Numbered from the stretch's first letter, positions 26,622 to 37,787 are shown. The stretch: 64,000 bases of DNA from Kaistia algarum (GCF_026343945.1 NZ_JAPKNJ010000002.1:186001-250000), one strand, 5' to 3'. Notes: generated by a model from the sequence alone, not told the origin. Numbers and translations are program-made.

Positions 26622-27373
26622 GCGACGCAACACCCCCGCGCCGCCGACGCGGGGCCAGAACCAGACGCATCCTGCGCGGCGTACAGATCCTCGCCGGCGT
26701 CACGGTGTTCTTGGGAGGGTTTCTCGCCTGGCGAGAGGCAAAGCCCTTCACCATGAATCTGCAGCCGGTCAGCCAGCAGCAGGCCGTCTTCCTCGCCATG
26801 GAGCGGCGGCCGGCTCACTTCTACGAGCTGGAAAGCCGCTTCGCCCGCCGCGCGCGGATTGATAGCTGCGTGCAGGGGTGGTTCCAGGGCAGGAATGATC
26901 CGGCTGTGACAGCCGATCAGTCTCGGGCGCGGCTCGAAGCGTGCCGTACCGTCGTGACGCGCAATCTGACGATTGCGCCCGCCTCGTCCAACGACTGGAC
27001 GATCGCGGCGATCCTGGCGCAGACGGCGGGGGATATCCCCGCCGCATCGACGTATCTGAAGCGTTCGCTGGCCACCGGGCCGACCGAGCAGTGGATTGCG
27101 CGCCGCCGGGCTCCGCTCATGTTCGACCTTCGGGATCAGGTCGACGACGAACTCCGAAGCCAGATCGATCCGCAGCTGGCTTTGCTGCTGCGCACCGAGG
27201 AAGGCATCAAGAGCCTCGCCCGGAACTATCTCGCCAATCCGTCCTTCCGCGATCGCATCATAAGCGTCGCTGAAACGGTCGAGCCGTTCTATCAGAAGCG
27301 GTTCCTTGACTTCGTCAAGCTCTGGGCGCCCAAGGCGCAGCCAGCGGCACCCTCGACAGGCGACGCCGGCTGA
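26618..27373 (+). CDS. Hypothetical membrane-anchored protein of the exopolysaccharide locus
   Basis: 251 residues from the ATG at 26618, which overlaps the autokinase stop as ATGA. The first 20 residues are arginine-rich (RRRRGARTRR), followed by one helix at about 23-41, so it is anchored in the inner membrane with most of its mass outside. The outer part is helical and TPR-like in feel (NDWTIAAILAQTAGDIPAAS, then TYLKRSLATGPTEQWIARRR). I do not recognise a family. Overlap with the kinase gene suggests a role in polymer export or kinase control. Confidence 0.75.
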   Translation: MSDATPPRRRRGARTRRILRGVQILAGVTVFLGGFLAWREAKPFTMNLQPVSQQQAVFLAMERRPAHFYELESRFARRARIDSCVQGWFQGRNDPAVTADQSRARLEACRTVVTRNLTIAPASSNDWTIAAILAQTAGDIPAASTYLKRSLATGPTEQWIARRRAPLMFDLRDQVDDELRSQIDPQLALLLRTEEGIKSLARNYLANPSFRDRIISVAETVEPFYQKRFLDFVKLWAPKAQPAAPSTGDAG

Positions 27374-27382
27374 GCCAGTCGC

Positions 27383-29194
27383 CTAGGCCGGCCGGCGAGG
27401 GCGCTTCGCGGTGCCTTCGGGGCGCGGCTTGCGCGATTTGGCCGTGGGCATCGGCTTGTTGGGCGGCCCATCCTGACGTTCGATGCGGATGTCCTCGGCC
27501 GAGCCTCGCGCCAGCGCCATCTCGAATCGATCGGCCGCGTCGGCGTTGATCTCGAACACGGTTTCCTTATCGAAGATTCGGATCGCGCCGACCTCGTTGC
27601 GCGTGACATGGCCACGGCGGCAGATCAGCGGCAGCAGCCACTTCGGATCGGCGTTCTTCTGCCGGCCGATCGACATCTTGTACCAGGCGGCGCCGCTGTC
27701 GGAACCAATGGCGAGGGGCGGGCGGCGATCTTCGTCCTGCCCCTGCGGACCGGCCGATGCATCCACCGACGCTCCGTCCTCGCGCCCGCCGCGCGAGCGG
27801 TCGGAGCGGATGCGCTCGTGCCGATGCGTCTCGGCCCTCTGCCGGCCACGGCTCTCGCGTGCGTTGCGGCCGTCGACCTGCGGACCCGGATCGAACAGTT
27901 CCTCGGGCGCCGGCAGTCTGGCGCGGTCGAGGCGGAGAAAGGCGATCGCGACGCCGTTCGGTCCCAATCGGCCAAGCAACTCTTCGGCGAGTTTGGCTTC
28001 GTCGTCCGTGGGTGGCTCGGCCGTCGACATGCTGTCCATCAGCCGCTCGTGATCGCGCTGGCGGATCTCGTCGGCGGAGGGAGCGGCCGTCCAATAGGCT
28101 TCGACGCCAGCCGCCGTAATAAGGCGCTGGGCCTTGCTGCGGGCGTTATAGGGCACGATCAACGCGCTGACGCCCTTGCGGCCGGCGCGCCCGGTGCGGC
28201 CGGAGCGATGGAGCAGCGTCTCGTGATTCTGCGGCAGGTCGGCATGAACCACCAAGCCTAGATCCGGAAGGTCCAGCCCTCGCGCCGCGACATCGGTCGC
28301 GACGCAGACCTGCGCGCGTCCATCACGTAGGGTCTGCAGTGCCATGGTTCGGTCGGTCTGGCTCAACTCTCCGGAAAGCGCGACGACGAGGAACCCCCGC
28401 TCCAGCAGTGCGCCATGCAGTCGGCGAACTGCCTCGCGCGTGGCGCAGAAGACGATAGCCGTCGGCGCGTCGGTGTAGCGCAGTATGTTGACCAGCGCCG
28501 GCTCGATCTCATTGGGTGCCACGCGATAGGCGCGGTATTCGATATCGCGGTGGGGCTGGTTTTCGTCGTTCGTATCGATGCGCAGGGCATTATGCTGGTA
28601 GCGCTTGGCGAGCTTGACGATTTCGCGCGGCAGCGTGGCGGAGAACAGCAGCGTACGTCGTACGCCGGGCGAGGCGTCGAGGATGAACTCGAGATCTTCG
28701 CGGAAGCCGAGGTCGAGCATCTCGTCGGCCTCGTCGAGCACGACGGCGGCGAGCTTCGAAATGTCGAGACGGCCGCGCTCCAGATGATCGCGCAACCTTC
28801 CGGGAGTCCCGACGACGATATGGGCGCCGGACGAAAGCGCGCGCTGTTCGCGGCGCACATCCATGCCGCCGACGCAGGAGACGATGCGCCCACCCGCTGG
28901 TCCGTAGAGCCATTCGAGCTCGCGCTGCACCTGGAGCGCCAGCTCTCTCGTCGGCGCGACCACGAGCGCCATCGGCGCGGCAGCGGGAGGAAGCGCCTCG
29001 GCGGTGCCGAGCAGCGTCGAGGCGAGGGCAAGTCCATAGGCTACGGTCTTGCCGGAACCGGTCTGCGCGGAAACCAGAAGATCCCGTTCTGCCGCGTTCG
29101 ACTCGAGCACAGCCGACTGAACGGGCGTCAGCTGGGTATAGCCGCGCGCTTCGAGCGCGCCGGAAAGGGCGGAATAGGGAATAGATAGGGTCAT
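27383..29194 (-). CDS. DEAD-box RNA helicase with C-terminal RNA-binding domain
   Basis: 603 residues from the ATG at 29194. All helicase motifs are present: Q motif near TQLTPVQ, AQTGSGKT (motif I), PTREL (Ia), TPGRL (Ib), VLDEADEMLDLG (II), SATLP (III) and HRSGRTGRAG (VI). After the RecA cores there is a basic, arginine-rich linker (about 480-510) and a DbpA-like RNA-binding domain (RNEVGAIRIFDKETVFEINA). The tail is rich in lysine, arginine and proline. It probably works in ribosome assembly or RNA turnover at low temperature. The longer reading to 29302 is possible but begins with a poorly conserved extension. Confidence 0.92.
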   Translation of the reverse strand: MTLSIPYSALSGALEARGYTQLTPVQSAVLESNAAERDLLVSAQTGSGKTVAYGLALASTLLGTAEALPPAAAPMALVVAPTRELALQVQRELEWLYGPAGGRIVSCVGGMDVRREQRALSSGAHIVVGTPGRLRDHLERGRLDISKLAAVVLDEADEMLDLGFREDLEFILDASPGVRRTLLFSATLPREIVKLAKRYQHNALRIDTNDENQPHRDIEYRAYRVAPNEIEPALVNILRYTDAPTAIVFCATREAVRRLHGALLERGFLVVALSGELSQTDRTMALQTLRDGRAQVCVATDVAARGLDLPDLGLVVHADLPQNHETLLHRSGRTGRAGRKGVSALIVPYNARSKAQRLITAAGVEAYWTAAPSADEIRQRDHERLMDSMSTAEPPTDDEAKLAEELLGRLGPNGVAIAFLRLDRARLPAPEELFDPGPQVDGRNARESRGRQRAETHRHERIRSDRSRGGREDGASVDASAGPQGQDEDRRPPLAIGSDSGAAWYKMSIGRQKNADPKWLLPLICRRGHVTRNEVGAIRIFDKETVFEINADAADRFEMALARGSAEDIRIERQDGPPNKPMPTAKSRKPRPEGTAKRPRRPA

Positions 29195-29401
29195 GGACAC
29201 GCGATCGATCAAAGCTCCCGGTCCGATACGGACAGGGGAGGGAAGCTGCCTCTTAACGCTCCCTCGACGATACGCCAAGGCCGAGGCGGCCGGGAGTGCC
29301 AAATCTCTCGCTTCTGCGACGGATTTCTTTTCGGCAACGCCGCGTTAATCGTCTTCGGGCATGGTTTATCAACCCTGTTGGAAGCGTGTGCCCTCCGCCC
29401 G

Positions 29402-29761
29402 ATGAAGACCCGATATCGCAAGAACTCCAGACTTCGTCGGTTCCTGCTGCCGCTTGGCTCGCTCGCAGTGCTCGCCTATTTCGGCTATCATTCGTTCAAC
29501 GGCGACTATGGAATCTGGTCGCGTGATCGGATGCAGCGCGAGGCGATCGGCCTTGAAGCCGAACTCGTCTCGCTGAAGCAGCAGCGGGCGTCGCTGGAGC
29601 ATCGCGTCGCCCTGCTCCGGCCGACCAGCCTCGATCCAGACATGATCGACGAGCGGGCTCGCCGCAATCTCAACGTCCTGCATCCTGATGAGATCGTGAT
29701 CGATCTCGCTGCATCGCAGCAGACCCCGCAGCAATCACTTCTGCCGCAAAGCAGCAATTAA
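29402..29761 (+). CDS. FtsB/DivIC-family septum formation initiator
   Basis: 119 residues: a basic N-terminus, one membrane helix (about 13-29, FLLPLGSLAVLAYFGYHSF), then a periplasmic coiled coil (about 45-75) and a conserved end reading DPDMIDERARRNLNVLHPDE. This is the septum formation initiator (DivIC/FtsB) layout, and the IDERARR segment is conserved in alphaproteobacterial members, which usually sit just upstream of pdhA as here. The protein is expected to join the divisome through FtsL/FtsQ. The start at 29402 gives the normal length. Confidence 0.88.
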   Translation: MKTRYRKNSRLRRFLLPLGSLAVLAYFGYHSFNGDYGIWSRDRMQREAIGLEAELVSLKQQRASLEHRVALLRPTSLDPDMIDERARRNLNVLHPDEIVIDLAASQQTPQQSLLPQSSN

Positions 29762-29905
29762 CCGATATTTGGTTGATCTTCGCTTTTTTCAATGAAGTCA
29801 TGTAGTTGGCGCATGGCTCCATTGCCTGCCATGCATCTTGGAATGCCATTCGGCTTCAGCTAACGTCTCCAGCAGAAAATTGGGAAACGCCCTGGAGATG
29901 AAGGT

Positions 29906-30997
29906 ATGGCCGTAGCCAAATCGAAGGTCGGCAGCAAAGCTGCGTCGGCCGAAGGACGCAAGCCCGCGGCCTCAAGGCCGGCGAGAGCCTCGGCTCCGGC
30001 CAAATCGGCCTCCGGTGCCAAGGCGTCGGTGTCCGAATTCACGAAGGAGCAGGAACTCTTCGCCTATCGCGAGATGCTGCTGATCCGCAGATTCGAGGAA
30101 AAGGCCGGCCAGATGTACGGCATGGGCCTCATCCACGGTTTCTGTCACCTCTATATCGGCCAGGAAGCCGTCGTAGTCGGCATGCAGATGGCGATCCGGA
30201 CCGGCGAGGACCAGGTGATCACCGGCTATCGCGACCATGGCCACATGATCGCGGCGGGCATGGACCCGAAGGGCGTGATGGCAGAGCTGACCGGTCGGCG
30301 CGATGGATATTCGCGCGGCAAGGGCGGCTCAATGCACATGTTCTCGATCGAGAAGCAGTTCTTCGGCGGCCACGGCATCGTCGGCGCGCAGGTCTCGCTC
30401 GGCACCGGTCTCGCCTTCGCAAACCGCTACCGCAAGAACGACAACGTCTCGCTGACCTATTTCGGCGACGGCGCCGCCAATCAGGGTCAGGTCTACGAGA
30501 GCTTCAACATGGCGGAGCTCTGGAAGCTGCCCGTCGTTTTCATCATCGAGAACAATCGCTACGCCATGGGAACCTCCGTGTCGCGCTCGTCGGCGCAGAC
30601 CGATTTCTCCAAGCGTGGCCTTTCCTTCAACATTCCGGGCGAGCAGGTCGACGGCATGGACGTTCGGGCGGTCAAGGCCGCCGGCGAACGAGCTGTGGCC
30701 TGGGGCCGGGCCGGCAAGGGGCCCTACATCCTCGAGATGCAGACCTATCGCTATCGCGGCCACTCCATGTCCGATCCGGCGAAATATCGCTCGAAGGACG
30801 AGGTGCAGAAGATGCGCACCGAGCATGACCCGATCGAGCAGGTCCGCCTGCGCCTGATCGAGGGCAAGCTGGCGAGCGAGGAGGAGCTGAAGCAGCTCGA
30901 CGCCGAGGTCCGTGACATCGTCAATCATGCCGCCGATTTCGCGCAAAACAACCCTGAGCCGGATGTCGCCGAGCTCTGGACCGACATCGTCAAGTAG
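29906..30997 (+). CDS. pdhA: Pyruvate dehydrogenase E1 component, alpha subunit
   Basis: 363 residues. A 40-residue lysine/alanine-rich leader precedes the thiamine-pyrophosphate enzyme fold. The cofactor motif [20 protein letters not shown] and the following [12 protein letters not shown] are present, as is the phosphorylation-loop-like [20 protein letters not shown]. With PdhB it forms the E1 heterotetramer that decarboxylates pyruvate and passes acetyl groups to E2. GGAG and AAGG lie upstream of the ATG. It is first of three genes with 13- and 9-base gaps (pdhA-pdhB-pdhC), certainly one operon. Confidence 0.97.
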   Translation: MAVAKSKVGSKAASAEGRKPAASRPARASAPAKSASGAKASVSEFTKEQELFAYREMLLIRRFEEKAGQMYGMGLIHGFCHLYIGQEAVVVGMQMAIRTGEDQVITGYRDHGHMIAAGMDPKGVMAELTGRRDGYSRGKGGSMHMFSIEKQFFGGHGIVGAQVSLGTGLAFANRYRKNDNVSLTYFGDGAANQGQVYESFNMAELWKLPVVFIIENNRYAMGTSVSRSSAQTDFSKRGLSFNIPGEQVDGMDVRAVKAAGERAVAWGRAGKGPYILEMQTYRYRGHSMSDPAKYRSKDEVQKMRTEHDPIEQVRLRLIEGKLASEEELKQLDAEVRDIVNHAADFAQNNPEPDVAELWTDIVK

Positions 30998-31010
30998 GGC
31001 GGAAACCAAA

Positions 31011-32408
<1,398 letters not shown>

Positions 32409-32417
32409 GGGGACGCC

Positions 32418-33758
32418 ATGCCGATCAATATTCTCATGCCTGCGCTTTCGCCGACCATGGAGGAGGGCAACCTCGCCAAGTGGAACGTGAAGGAAGGCGA
32501 CAGGGTCAAATCCGGCGACGTGATTGCCGAGATCGAGACCGACAAGGCGACGATGGAAGTCGAATCCATCGATGAGGGCACGGTCGGTCGGATCGTCGTC
32601 CCCGAAGGTACGCAGGGCGTGAAGGTCAATGCGCTGATCGCGGTGCTGCTGGCCGACGGAGAGACGCCGAGTGCGTTGGGTGACGCAACCGCTCCTGCGG
32701 CTCACGCCAAGGCCGCCGAGGCGCCTGCGCCAGTCGCTCCGGCCGCTGCTCCGGCTCCGGCAGCTCCTGCTGCGGCCTCGGTTGCCGCTGCGGCTCCGGT
32801 GGCAGAGAAGGGTGAGCGTCTCTTCGCCTCGCCGCTCGCCCGCCGGCTCGCCAAGGAAGCCGGGCTCGACCTGGCGAAGGTCGCCGGCTCCGGTCCGCAT
32901 GGTCGTATCGTCCAGGCCGATATCGAGGCGGCGAAGTCTGGCGGCGCGGCCAAGGCTGCTCCGGCCGCCGCTCCAGCGCCCGCAGCTGCAGCCGCAGCGG
33001 CTCCGGCTCCGGTCGGACCGAGCGACGCGCAGATGCTGAAACTCTTCGCCGAAGGGTCGTACGAGCTCGTCCCGCACGACAATATGCGCAAGACGATCGC
33101 CCGCCGCCTCACAGAATCGAAGCAGACGGTTCCGCATTTCTACGTCACGGTCGATACCGATCTCGACGCGCTCCTGGCGCTGCGCGAGCAGATCAACGGT
33201 GCCGCGCCGAAGGACAAGGACGGCAAGCCAGAATACAAGATTTCGGTCAACGACATGGTCATCAAGGCCATGGCGCTGGCGCTGAAGAAGATTCCGGCCG
33301 CGAACGCTTCCTGGACCGGCGATGCCATGGTCGTCCACAAGGTGGTCGATGTCGGCGTCGCCGTATCGATTCCCGGCGGGCTGATCACGCCGGTGGTGCG
33401 CAATGCCGACAGGAAGACGCTGTCGGCGATCTCGAACGAGATGAAGGACCTCGCCAAGCGGGCGCGCGATCGCAAGCTGAAGCCTGAGGAATATCAGGGC
33501 GGCACGACGTCGGTATCCAATCTCGGCATGTTCGGGGTCAAGGATTTCGCCGCGATCATCAACCCGCCGCACGCGACCATTCTCGCGGTCGGCGCCGGCA
33601 TCCAGCAGCCGGTCGTGCGCGGCGGCGAAATCAAGATCGCCACTATCATGTCGGTGACGCTCTCGACCGATCACCGCGTCGTCGACGGCGCGCTTGGGGC
33701 GGAACTCCTGCAGGCGTTCAAGGGCTTCATCGAGAAGCCGATGTCGATGCTGGTGTGA
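32418..33758 (+). CDS. pdhC: Pyruvate dehydrogenase E2, dihydrolipoamide acetyltransferase
   Basis: 446 residues in the usual order: lipoyl domain (1-78, modified K43), Ala/Pro linker, peripheral-subunit-binding domain (FASPLARRLAKEAGLDLAKV, about 135-170), second linker, and catalytic domain (about 215-446) with STDHRVVDGALGAELL, whose histidine (about 419) and aspartate are the active-site pair. It forms the core of the complex and transfers acetyl groups to coenzyme A. The lipoyl domain is nearly identical to that of PdhB over 45 residues, which points to duplication or gene conversion. Confidence 0.97.
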   Translation: MPINILMPALSPTMEEGNLAKWNVKEGDRVKSGDVIAEIETDKATMEVESIDEGTVGRIVVPEGTQGVKVNALIAVLLADGETPSALGDATAPAAHAKAAEAPAPVAPAAAPAPAAPAAASVAAAAPVAEKGERLFASPLARRLAKEAGLDLAKVAGSGPHGRIVQADIEAAKSGGAAKAAPAAAPAPAAAAAAAPAPVGPSDAQMLKLFAEGSYELVPHDNMRKTIARRLTESKQTVPHFYVTVDTDLDALLALREQINGAAPKDKDGKPEYKISVNDMVIKAMALALKKIPAANASWTGDAMVVHKVVDVGVAVSIPGGLITPVVRNADRKTLSAISNEMKDLAKRARDRKLKPEEYQGGTTSVSNLGMFGVKDFAAIINPPHATILAVGAGIQQPVVRGGEIKIATIMSVTLSTDHRVVDGALGAELLQAFKGFIEKPMSMLV

Positions 33759-33851
33759 TGGACAGATCTCGGCGGTCGGCTTGATCTAGCGCAAGGCCGG
33801 TCCGTCAGCGATCCGCATGTTCGGCGCGCAACCGCATCAGGGAGTAGCTAT

Positions 33852-34088
33852 ATGGCCCACACGCCGCACGAACTCGCCGAGGACTTTCCCGGCGAGCACG
33901 AGAAGATAGCCAAGCTCAGCGCCGAGAGCGCGCATTTCGCGAAGCTTGCGGACGAATATCACGAGGTCAACCGCGCCATTCACCGCGCCGAGACCGATGT
34001 CGAACCGACCGACGACGTCCACATGATCGAAATGCGCAAGACGCGCATGCGGCTCAAGGACGAGATCGCCGCGCTGCTGCGGGCGTGA
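33852..34088 (+). CDS. DUF465 (YdcH-like) small protein
   Basis: 78 residues, mostly a helical hairpin with the pattern GEHEKIAKLSAESAHFAKLADEYHEVNRAIHR and a final MRLKDEIAALLR. This is the DUF465/YdcH family (HxLxxEFPxxxxkIxxLxxxdxxFxxLxxeYxxvxxxI), whose function is unknown. A strong GGGAG ribosome site stands eight bases before the ATG. It often sits between pdh genes and lpdA in this group of bacteria. Confidence 0.9.
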   Translation: MAHTPHELAEDFPGEHEKIAKLSAESAHFAKLADEYHEVNRAIHRAETDVEPTDDVHMIEMRKTRMRLKDEIAALLRA

Positions 34089-34095
34089 TCGGGCG

Positions 34096-34122
34096 CGGGT
34101 CCCGCCTTCGGGACGGGACCCG
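34096..34122 (+). terminator. Hairpin after the DUF465 gene
   Basis: A perfect 9-bp stem CGGGTCCCG / CGGGACCCG with a nine-base loop, starting seven bases after the stop codon. No T-tract follows, so it may be a weak or Rho-assisted terminator separating the pdh transcript from lpdA. Confidence 0.5.
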
Positions 34123-34202
34123 GCCTTGACGTTGCAGGCGATGGAATAAGGACGGCGCCGGCTTTCAGCTTGGCGCCCTAACGATGCGAGGGGATGCCCG
34201 CC

Positions 34203-35642
34203 ATGGCCAACGGCTACGACGTGATCATTATCGGTTCCGGCCCGGGCGGCTATGTCGCGGCGATCCGGGCGGCGCAGCTTGGGCTGAAGACGGCCGTGGT
34301 CGAGAGCAAGCATCTCGGCGGCATCTGCCTGAACTGGGGCTGCATCCCGACCAAGGCGCTGCTGCGCTCGGCCGAGATCTATCACTATTTCGAGCATGCT
34401 TCGGACTATGGTCTCTCCGCCGAGAAGATCGGTTTCGACCCGGCCGCGGTTACCAAGCGCTCTCGCGGCGTTGCAAGCCAACTGAACCAGGGCGTCACCG
34501 GGCTTTTGAAGAAGAACAAGGTTGATGTGATCTGGGGTCTCGCCGAGATCACGGCGCCCGGCAAGGTCACGGTGAAGCCGGCCGCAGCCGAAGCCTATGG
34601 CAAGCCGAATACGCCGCCGAAGGGTGCGCTGCCGGCTGGAAACTACGAAGCCAAGAACATCATTGTCGCCACCGGAGCTCGGCCGCGCGCGCTGCCCGGT
34701 ATCGAGCCGGACGGCAAGCTGATCTGGACCTATTTCGAGGCGATGGTGCCCGAGACGATGCCGAAGAAGCTGCTCGTCATGGGCTCCGGCGCGATCGGCA
34801 TCGAATTCGCCTCGTTCTACAATACGATGGGCGTCGACGTGACCGTGGTCGAAGTCCTGCCGCAGATCCTACCCGTCGAGGACGAGGAAATCGCGGCCCA
34901 TGCCCGCAAGCGCCTGGAAAAGCAGGGCATCAAGATCCTGACCGGCGCCAAGGTGACGAAGGTGGTGAAGGGCGCGGATTCCGTGACCGCGACCATCGAC
35001 ACCGGCGACGGCAAGACGCAGGAGATCACTGCCGACAAGCTGATTTCGGCCGTCGGCGTGGTCGGCAATATCGAGGGGCTCGGGCTGGAAAAGCTCGGCA
35101 TCAAGACGGATCGCGGCTGCATTGTCGCCGACGGCCTCGGCAAGACCAGCGTCCCGGGCATCTTCGCGATCGGCGACGTGGCGGGACCGCCGATGCTGGC
35201 GCACAAGGCCGAGCATGAGGGCGTTCTCTGCGTCGAGGGCATTGCCGGCCTGCATCCCCACGCCATGGACAAGGCCAAGATCCCCGGCTGCACCTATTGC
35301 AACCCGCAGATCGCCTCGGTCGGGCTCACCGAGAAGAAAGCTCGCGAGGCCGGCTACGACATCCGCGTCGGCAAGTTCCCCTTCATCGGCAATGGCAAGG
35401 CGATCGCGCTCGGCGAGCCGGAGGGCCTCGTCAAGACGATCTTCGACAAGAAGACCGGCCAGCTGCTCGGCGCGCATCTCGTCGGCGCCGAAGTGACCGA
35501 ACTGATCCAGGGCTTTGTCATCGCCATGAACCTGGAGACGACGGAAGAAGACCTGATCCATTCCGTCTTCCCGCATCCGACGCTTTCTGAGACGATGCAT
35601 GAAAGCGTGATGGCCGCCTATGGCCGGGCGATCCATATCTGA
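34203..35642 (+). CDS. lpdA: Dihydrolipoyl dehydrogenase (E3)
   Basis: 479 residues from the ATG at 34203, which has an AGGGG site nine bases upstream; the ATG at 34194 sits too close to it. FAD-binding GSGPGG (11-16), the redox disulfide GGICLNWGCIPTK with C42 and C47, NAD-binding GSGAIGIEFASF, the second FAD motif GIFAIGDVAGPPMLAHKAEHEG and the catalytic HPHPTLSE-type end (FPHPTLSETMHE) are all visible. It reoxidises dihydrolipoamide of the pyruvate dehydrogenase complex encoded just upstream and passes electrons to NAD+. Confidence 0.97.
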   Translation: MANGYDVIIIGSGPGGYVAAIRAAQLGLKTAVVESKHLGGICLNWGCIPTKALLRSAEIYHYFEHASDYGLSAEKIGFDPAAVTKRSRGVASQLNQGVTGLLKKNKVDVIWGLAEITAPGKVTVKPAAAEAYGKPNTPPKGALPAGNYEAKNIIVATGARPRALPGIEPDGKLIWTYFEAMVPETMPKKLLVMGSGAIGIEFASFYNTMGVDVTVVEVLPQILPVEDEEIAAHARKRLEKQGIKILTGAKVTKVVKGADSVTATIDTGDGKTQEITADKLISAVGVVGNIEGLGLEKLGIKTDRGCIVADGLGKTSVPGIFAIGDVAGPPMLAHKAEHEGVLCVEGIAGLHPHAMDKAKIPGCTYCNPQIASVGLTEKKAREAGYDIRVGKFPFIGNGKAIALGEPEGLVKTIFDKKTGQLLGAHLVGAEVTELIQGFVIAMNLETTEEDLIHSVFPHPTLSETMHESVMAAYGRAIHI

Positions 35643-35669
35643 GGCGCGCGTTCCGGGAGATAAGCGGGC

Positions 35670-35924
35670 ATGGACAGTCAGCTCAAATCGATCCTGATCT
35701 GGATCGTCATCGGCCTGCTGGCGGGCTGGCTCGCCAGTCTGGTCGTCGGCGGCGGAGGGTTGCTCCGCAACATCATCGTCGGATTGGTCGGCGCTGTGGT
35801 GGGCGGGTTTCTCGTCCGCTATTTCGAGATCCCGATCAATCTCGGCAACGAGTTCGTCAACCAGATCGTCGTGGCGGCAATCGGCGCGGTCGTGGTCGTG
35901 CTGATCGCGCGGGTTCTTGCATGA
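35670..35924 (+). CDS. GlsB/YeaQ/YmgE family membrane protein
   Basis: 84 residues with three helices. The pattern WIVIGLLAGWLASLVVGGGG followed by a glycine-rich middle (IIVGLVGAVVGGFLV) and a last helix is typical of transglycosylase-associated GlsB/YeaQ proteins. Members are small stress-induced inner-membrane proteins without a proven enzymatic role. It is 27 bases after lpdA, and a paralogue follows. Confidence 0.87.
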   Translation: MDSQLKSILIWIVIGLLAGWLASLVVGGGGLLRNIIVGLVGAVVGGFLVRYFEIPINLGNEFVNQIVVAAIGAVVVVLIARVLA

Positions 35925-36000
35925 TAGCCATGTCGCGGCGGGGCTGGCGGCAAGCCGGCCCCGGGACCATATTGGCGCAAATGGATCGGAAGGCTCGCTC

Positions 36001-36252
36001 ATGACCGGCGTTGGAATTTTCGCAACCATCATCATCGGCATCCTCGCCGGCTGGATCGCCTCGCGCACGCTGGGGCGCAGCCACGGCCTGATCGTCAATC
36101 TGATCGTCGGCCTCATCGGCTCGTGGATCGGCGCGATCCTTGTCTCCAGCTTCAACCTGATGCCCCAACCCGGCTTCATATCGAGCCTCGTCGTTTCGAC
36201 GATCGGCGCGATCGTCCTCCTGTTCCTTCTCGGCCTCTTCCGCCGGAGCTGA
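36001..36252 (+). CDS. GlsB/YeaQ/YmgE family membrane protein, second copy
   Basis: 83 residues from the ATG at 36001, with three helices and the same plan as its neighbour: [19 protein letters not shown], then [19 protein letters not shown] and a C-terminal helix. Sequence identity with the first copy is modest, so the pair is an old duplication. The gene ends 17 bases before lipA and may share its transcript. Function is unknown. Confidence 0.85.
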   Translation: MTGVGIFATIIIGILAGWIASRTLGRSHGLIVNLIVGLIGSWIGAILVSSFNLMPQPGFISSLVVSTIGAIVLLFLLGLFRRS

Positions 36253-36269
36253 TCGAAAAGAAGCCCCAC

Positions 36270-37232
36270 ATGGTCGTCGTTCTCGACACGGTAACCGCCA
36301 AGGCGGAGCGTCCCCGCCATCCGGAAAAGGCAAAGCGTCCCGAGACGCCACTGCTGCGCAAGCCGGACTGGATCCGCGTTCGCGCGCCGGGCTCGCCGGT
36401 CTATCGCGAGACGCAGGAGATCGTGAAGAAGAACGGCCTCGTCACCGTGTGCGAGGAGGCCGGCTGCCCCAATATCGGCGAGTGCTGGTCGAAGAAGCAC
36501 GCGACCTTCATGATCATGGGCGACACCTGCACACGCGCCTGTGCCTTCTGCAATGTGCGCACGGGAATGCCGCAGCCGCTGGACCGGGCCGAGCCGGAGA
36601 AGGTCGCCGAAGCCGTCGCCAAGCTCGGGCTCGAGCATGTCGTCATCACCTCGGTCGATCGTGATGACCTCGCCGATGGCGGTGCGCAGCACTTTGCCGA
36701 GGTGATTCTTGCGATCCGCGCCGCCGCGCCTGGAACGACGATCGAGATCCTGACGCCGGATTTTCTCCGCAAGCCGGGCGCGCTGGAAGTCGTCGTCGCC
36801 GCAAAGCCGGACGTCTTCAACCATAATCTCGAGACGGTTCCGTCCAAGTACCTGACCGTTCGCCCCGGCGCGCGCTATTTCCATTCGCTGCGGCTGCTGC
36901 AGCGGGTGAAGGAGCTCGATCCCGCCATGTTCACCAAGTCCGGCATCATGGTCGGGCTCGGCGAGGAGCGGAACGAGGTTCTGCAGCTCATGGATGATCT
37001 GCGCGTCGGCGATGTCGATTTCCTGACGATCGGCCAGTACCTCCAGCCGAGCCGCAAGCACCATCCGGTGATCCGCTTCGTGACTCCGGACGAGTTCAAG
37101 TCGTTCGAGACCATCGCCTATGCCAAAGGGTTCCACCTGGTGTCGTCGAGCCCGCTGACGCGGTCCTCGCATCATGCCGGCGAGGATTTCGCGCGGCTCA
37201 AGGCGGCGCGGCGGTCCGAACGGGGCGTCTGA
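36270..37232 (+). CDS. lipA: Lipoyl synthase
   Basis: 320 residues. Both iron-sulfur clusters can be placed: the auxiliary cluster ligands C61, C66 and C72 ([12 protein letters not shown]) and the radical-SAM triad C87, C91 and C94 (CTRACAFC). The family motif [12 protein letters not shown] lies just before the triad, and the C-terminal RSSYHA-type end appears as [11 protein letters not shown]. It inserts two sulfur atoms into octanoylated E2, H-protein and, here, PdhB lipoyl domains. Location beside the pdh genes fits this job. The ATG at 36270 gives the usual length. Confidence 0.97.
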   Translation: MVVVLDTVTAKAERPRHPEKAKRPETPLLRKPDWIRVRAPGSPVYRETQEIVKKNGLVTVCEEAGCPNIGECWSKKHATFMIMGDTCTRACAFCNVRTGMPQPLDRAEPEKVAEAVAKLGLEHVVITSVDRDDLADGGAQHFAEVILAIRAAAPGTTIEILTPDFLRKPGALEVVVAAKPDVFNHNLETVPSKYLTVRPGARYFHSLRLLQRVKELDPAMFTKSGIMVGLGEERNEVLQLMDDLRVGDVDFLTIGQYLQPSRKHHPVIRFVTPDEFKSFETIAYAKGFHLVSSSPLTRSSHHAGEDFARLKAARRSERGV

Positions 37233-37238
37233 AGGCGA

Positions 37239-37709
37239 ATGCCCCATTATTCGACCGAGCGACCCGTCCGCCATTCGGCCGACGAGATGTTCGCGCTTGT
37301 TGCCGATGTCGAGAAATATCCGCAATTCGTGCCGCTTTGCGAACGCCTGGCCGTGCGCACGCGCCGTGCTGACGGGCGTCGCGAGGTGCTGATTGCCGAC
37401 ATGACGGTCGCCTACAAGTTCATCCGCGAGACCTTCACCACCAAGGTTGTCATCGACCCCGAGGCGCTTACGATCCGCGCCGACTATCTAGACGGGCCGT
37501 TCAAGCATCTGGAGAACGTCTGGAGCTTCGTTCCGGGGGGAGACGCCAGCAGCCTTGTGCGTTTCTCGATCGACTACGAGTTTCGATCGCGAGCGCTCTC
37601 CATGCTGATGGGCAGCGTCTTCGACAAGGCATTCCGGAAATTCGCCGAAGCCTTCGAGAAACGCGCCGACGTGATCTATCCGGCGTCGGTGAGGCTCACG
37701 GAGTCGTAG
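37239..37709 (+). CDS. Coq10/RatA-like START-domain protein
   Basis: 156 residues of the SRPBCC/polyketide-cyclase fold. The start MPHYSTERPVRHSADEMFAL, followed by VADVEKYPQFVPLCERLAV, is the classical opening of the ubiquinone-binding Coq10 / RatA group. Coq10 proteins carry or position ubiquinone in the respiratory chain; the name RatA toxin comes from E. coli and need not apply. It lies six bases after lipA, an arrangement seen often in alphaproteobacteria, so co-transcription is likely. Confidence 0.9.
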   Translation: MPHYSTERPVRHSADEMFALVADVEKYPQFVPLCERLAVRTRRADGRREVLIADMTVAYKFIRETFTTKVVIDPEALTIRADYLDGPFKHLENVWSFVPGGDASSLVRFSIDYEFRSRALSMLMGSVFDKAFRKFAEAFEKRADVIYPASVRLTES

Positions 37710-37770
37710 ATTTTCGCGACACTTCGCTGAAGCGATCAAAGGCTAAGCCAAACCATCCAACCGCCCCGTA

Positions 37771-37787
37771 GTTTGCCATCCGCAAAC
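37771..37787. promoter_or_regulatory. Candidate operator upstream of the GntR gene
   Basis: A perfect inverted repeat GTTTGC-N5-GCAAAC lies 53 bases before the regulator's ATG and just before a TACTATGAT stretch that could be a -10 region. This is the usual place for an autoregulatory operator. Confidence 0.4.

Noticed and set aside
32666..33020. Ala/Pro-rich, GC-repetitive DNA in pdhB and pdhC
   Set aside because: These are the flexible linkers between lipoyl and other domains and not independent DNA repeats.
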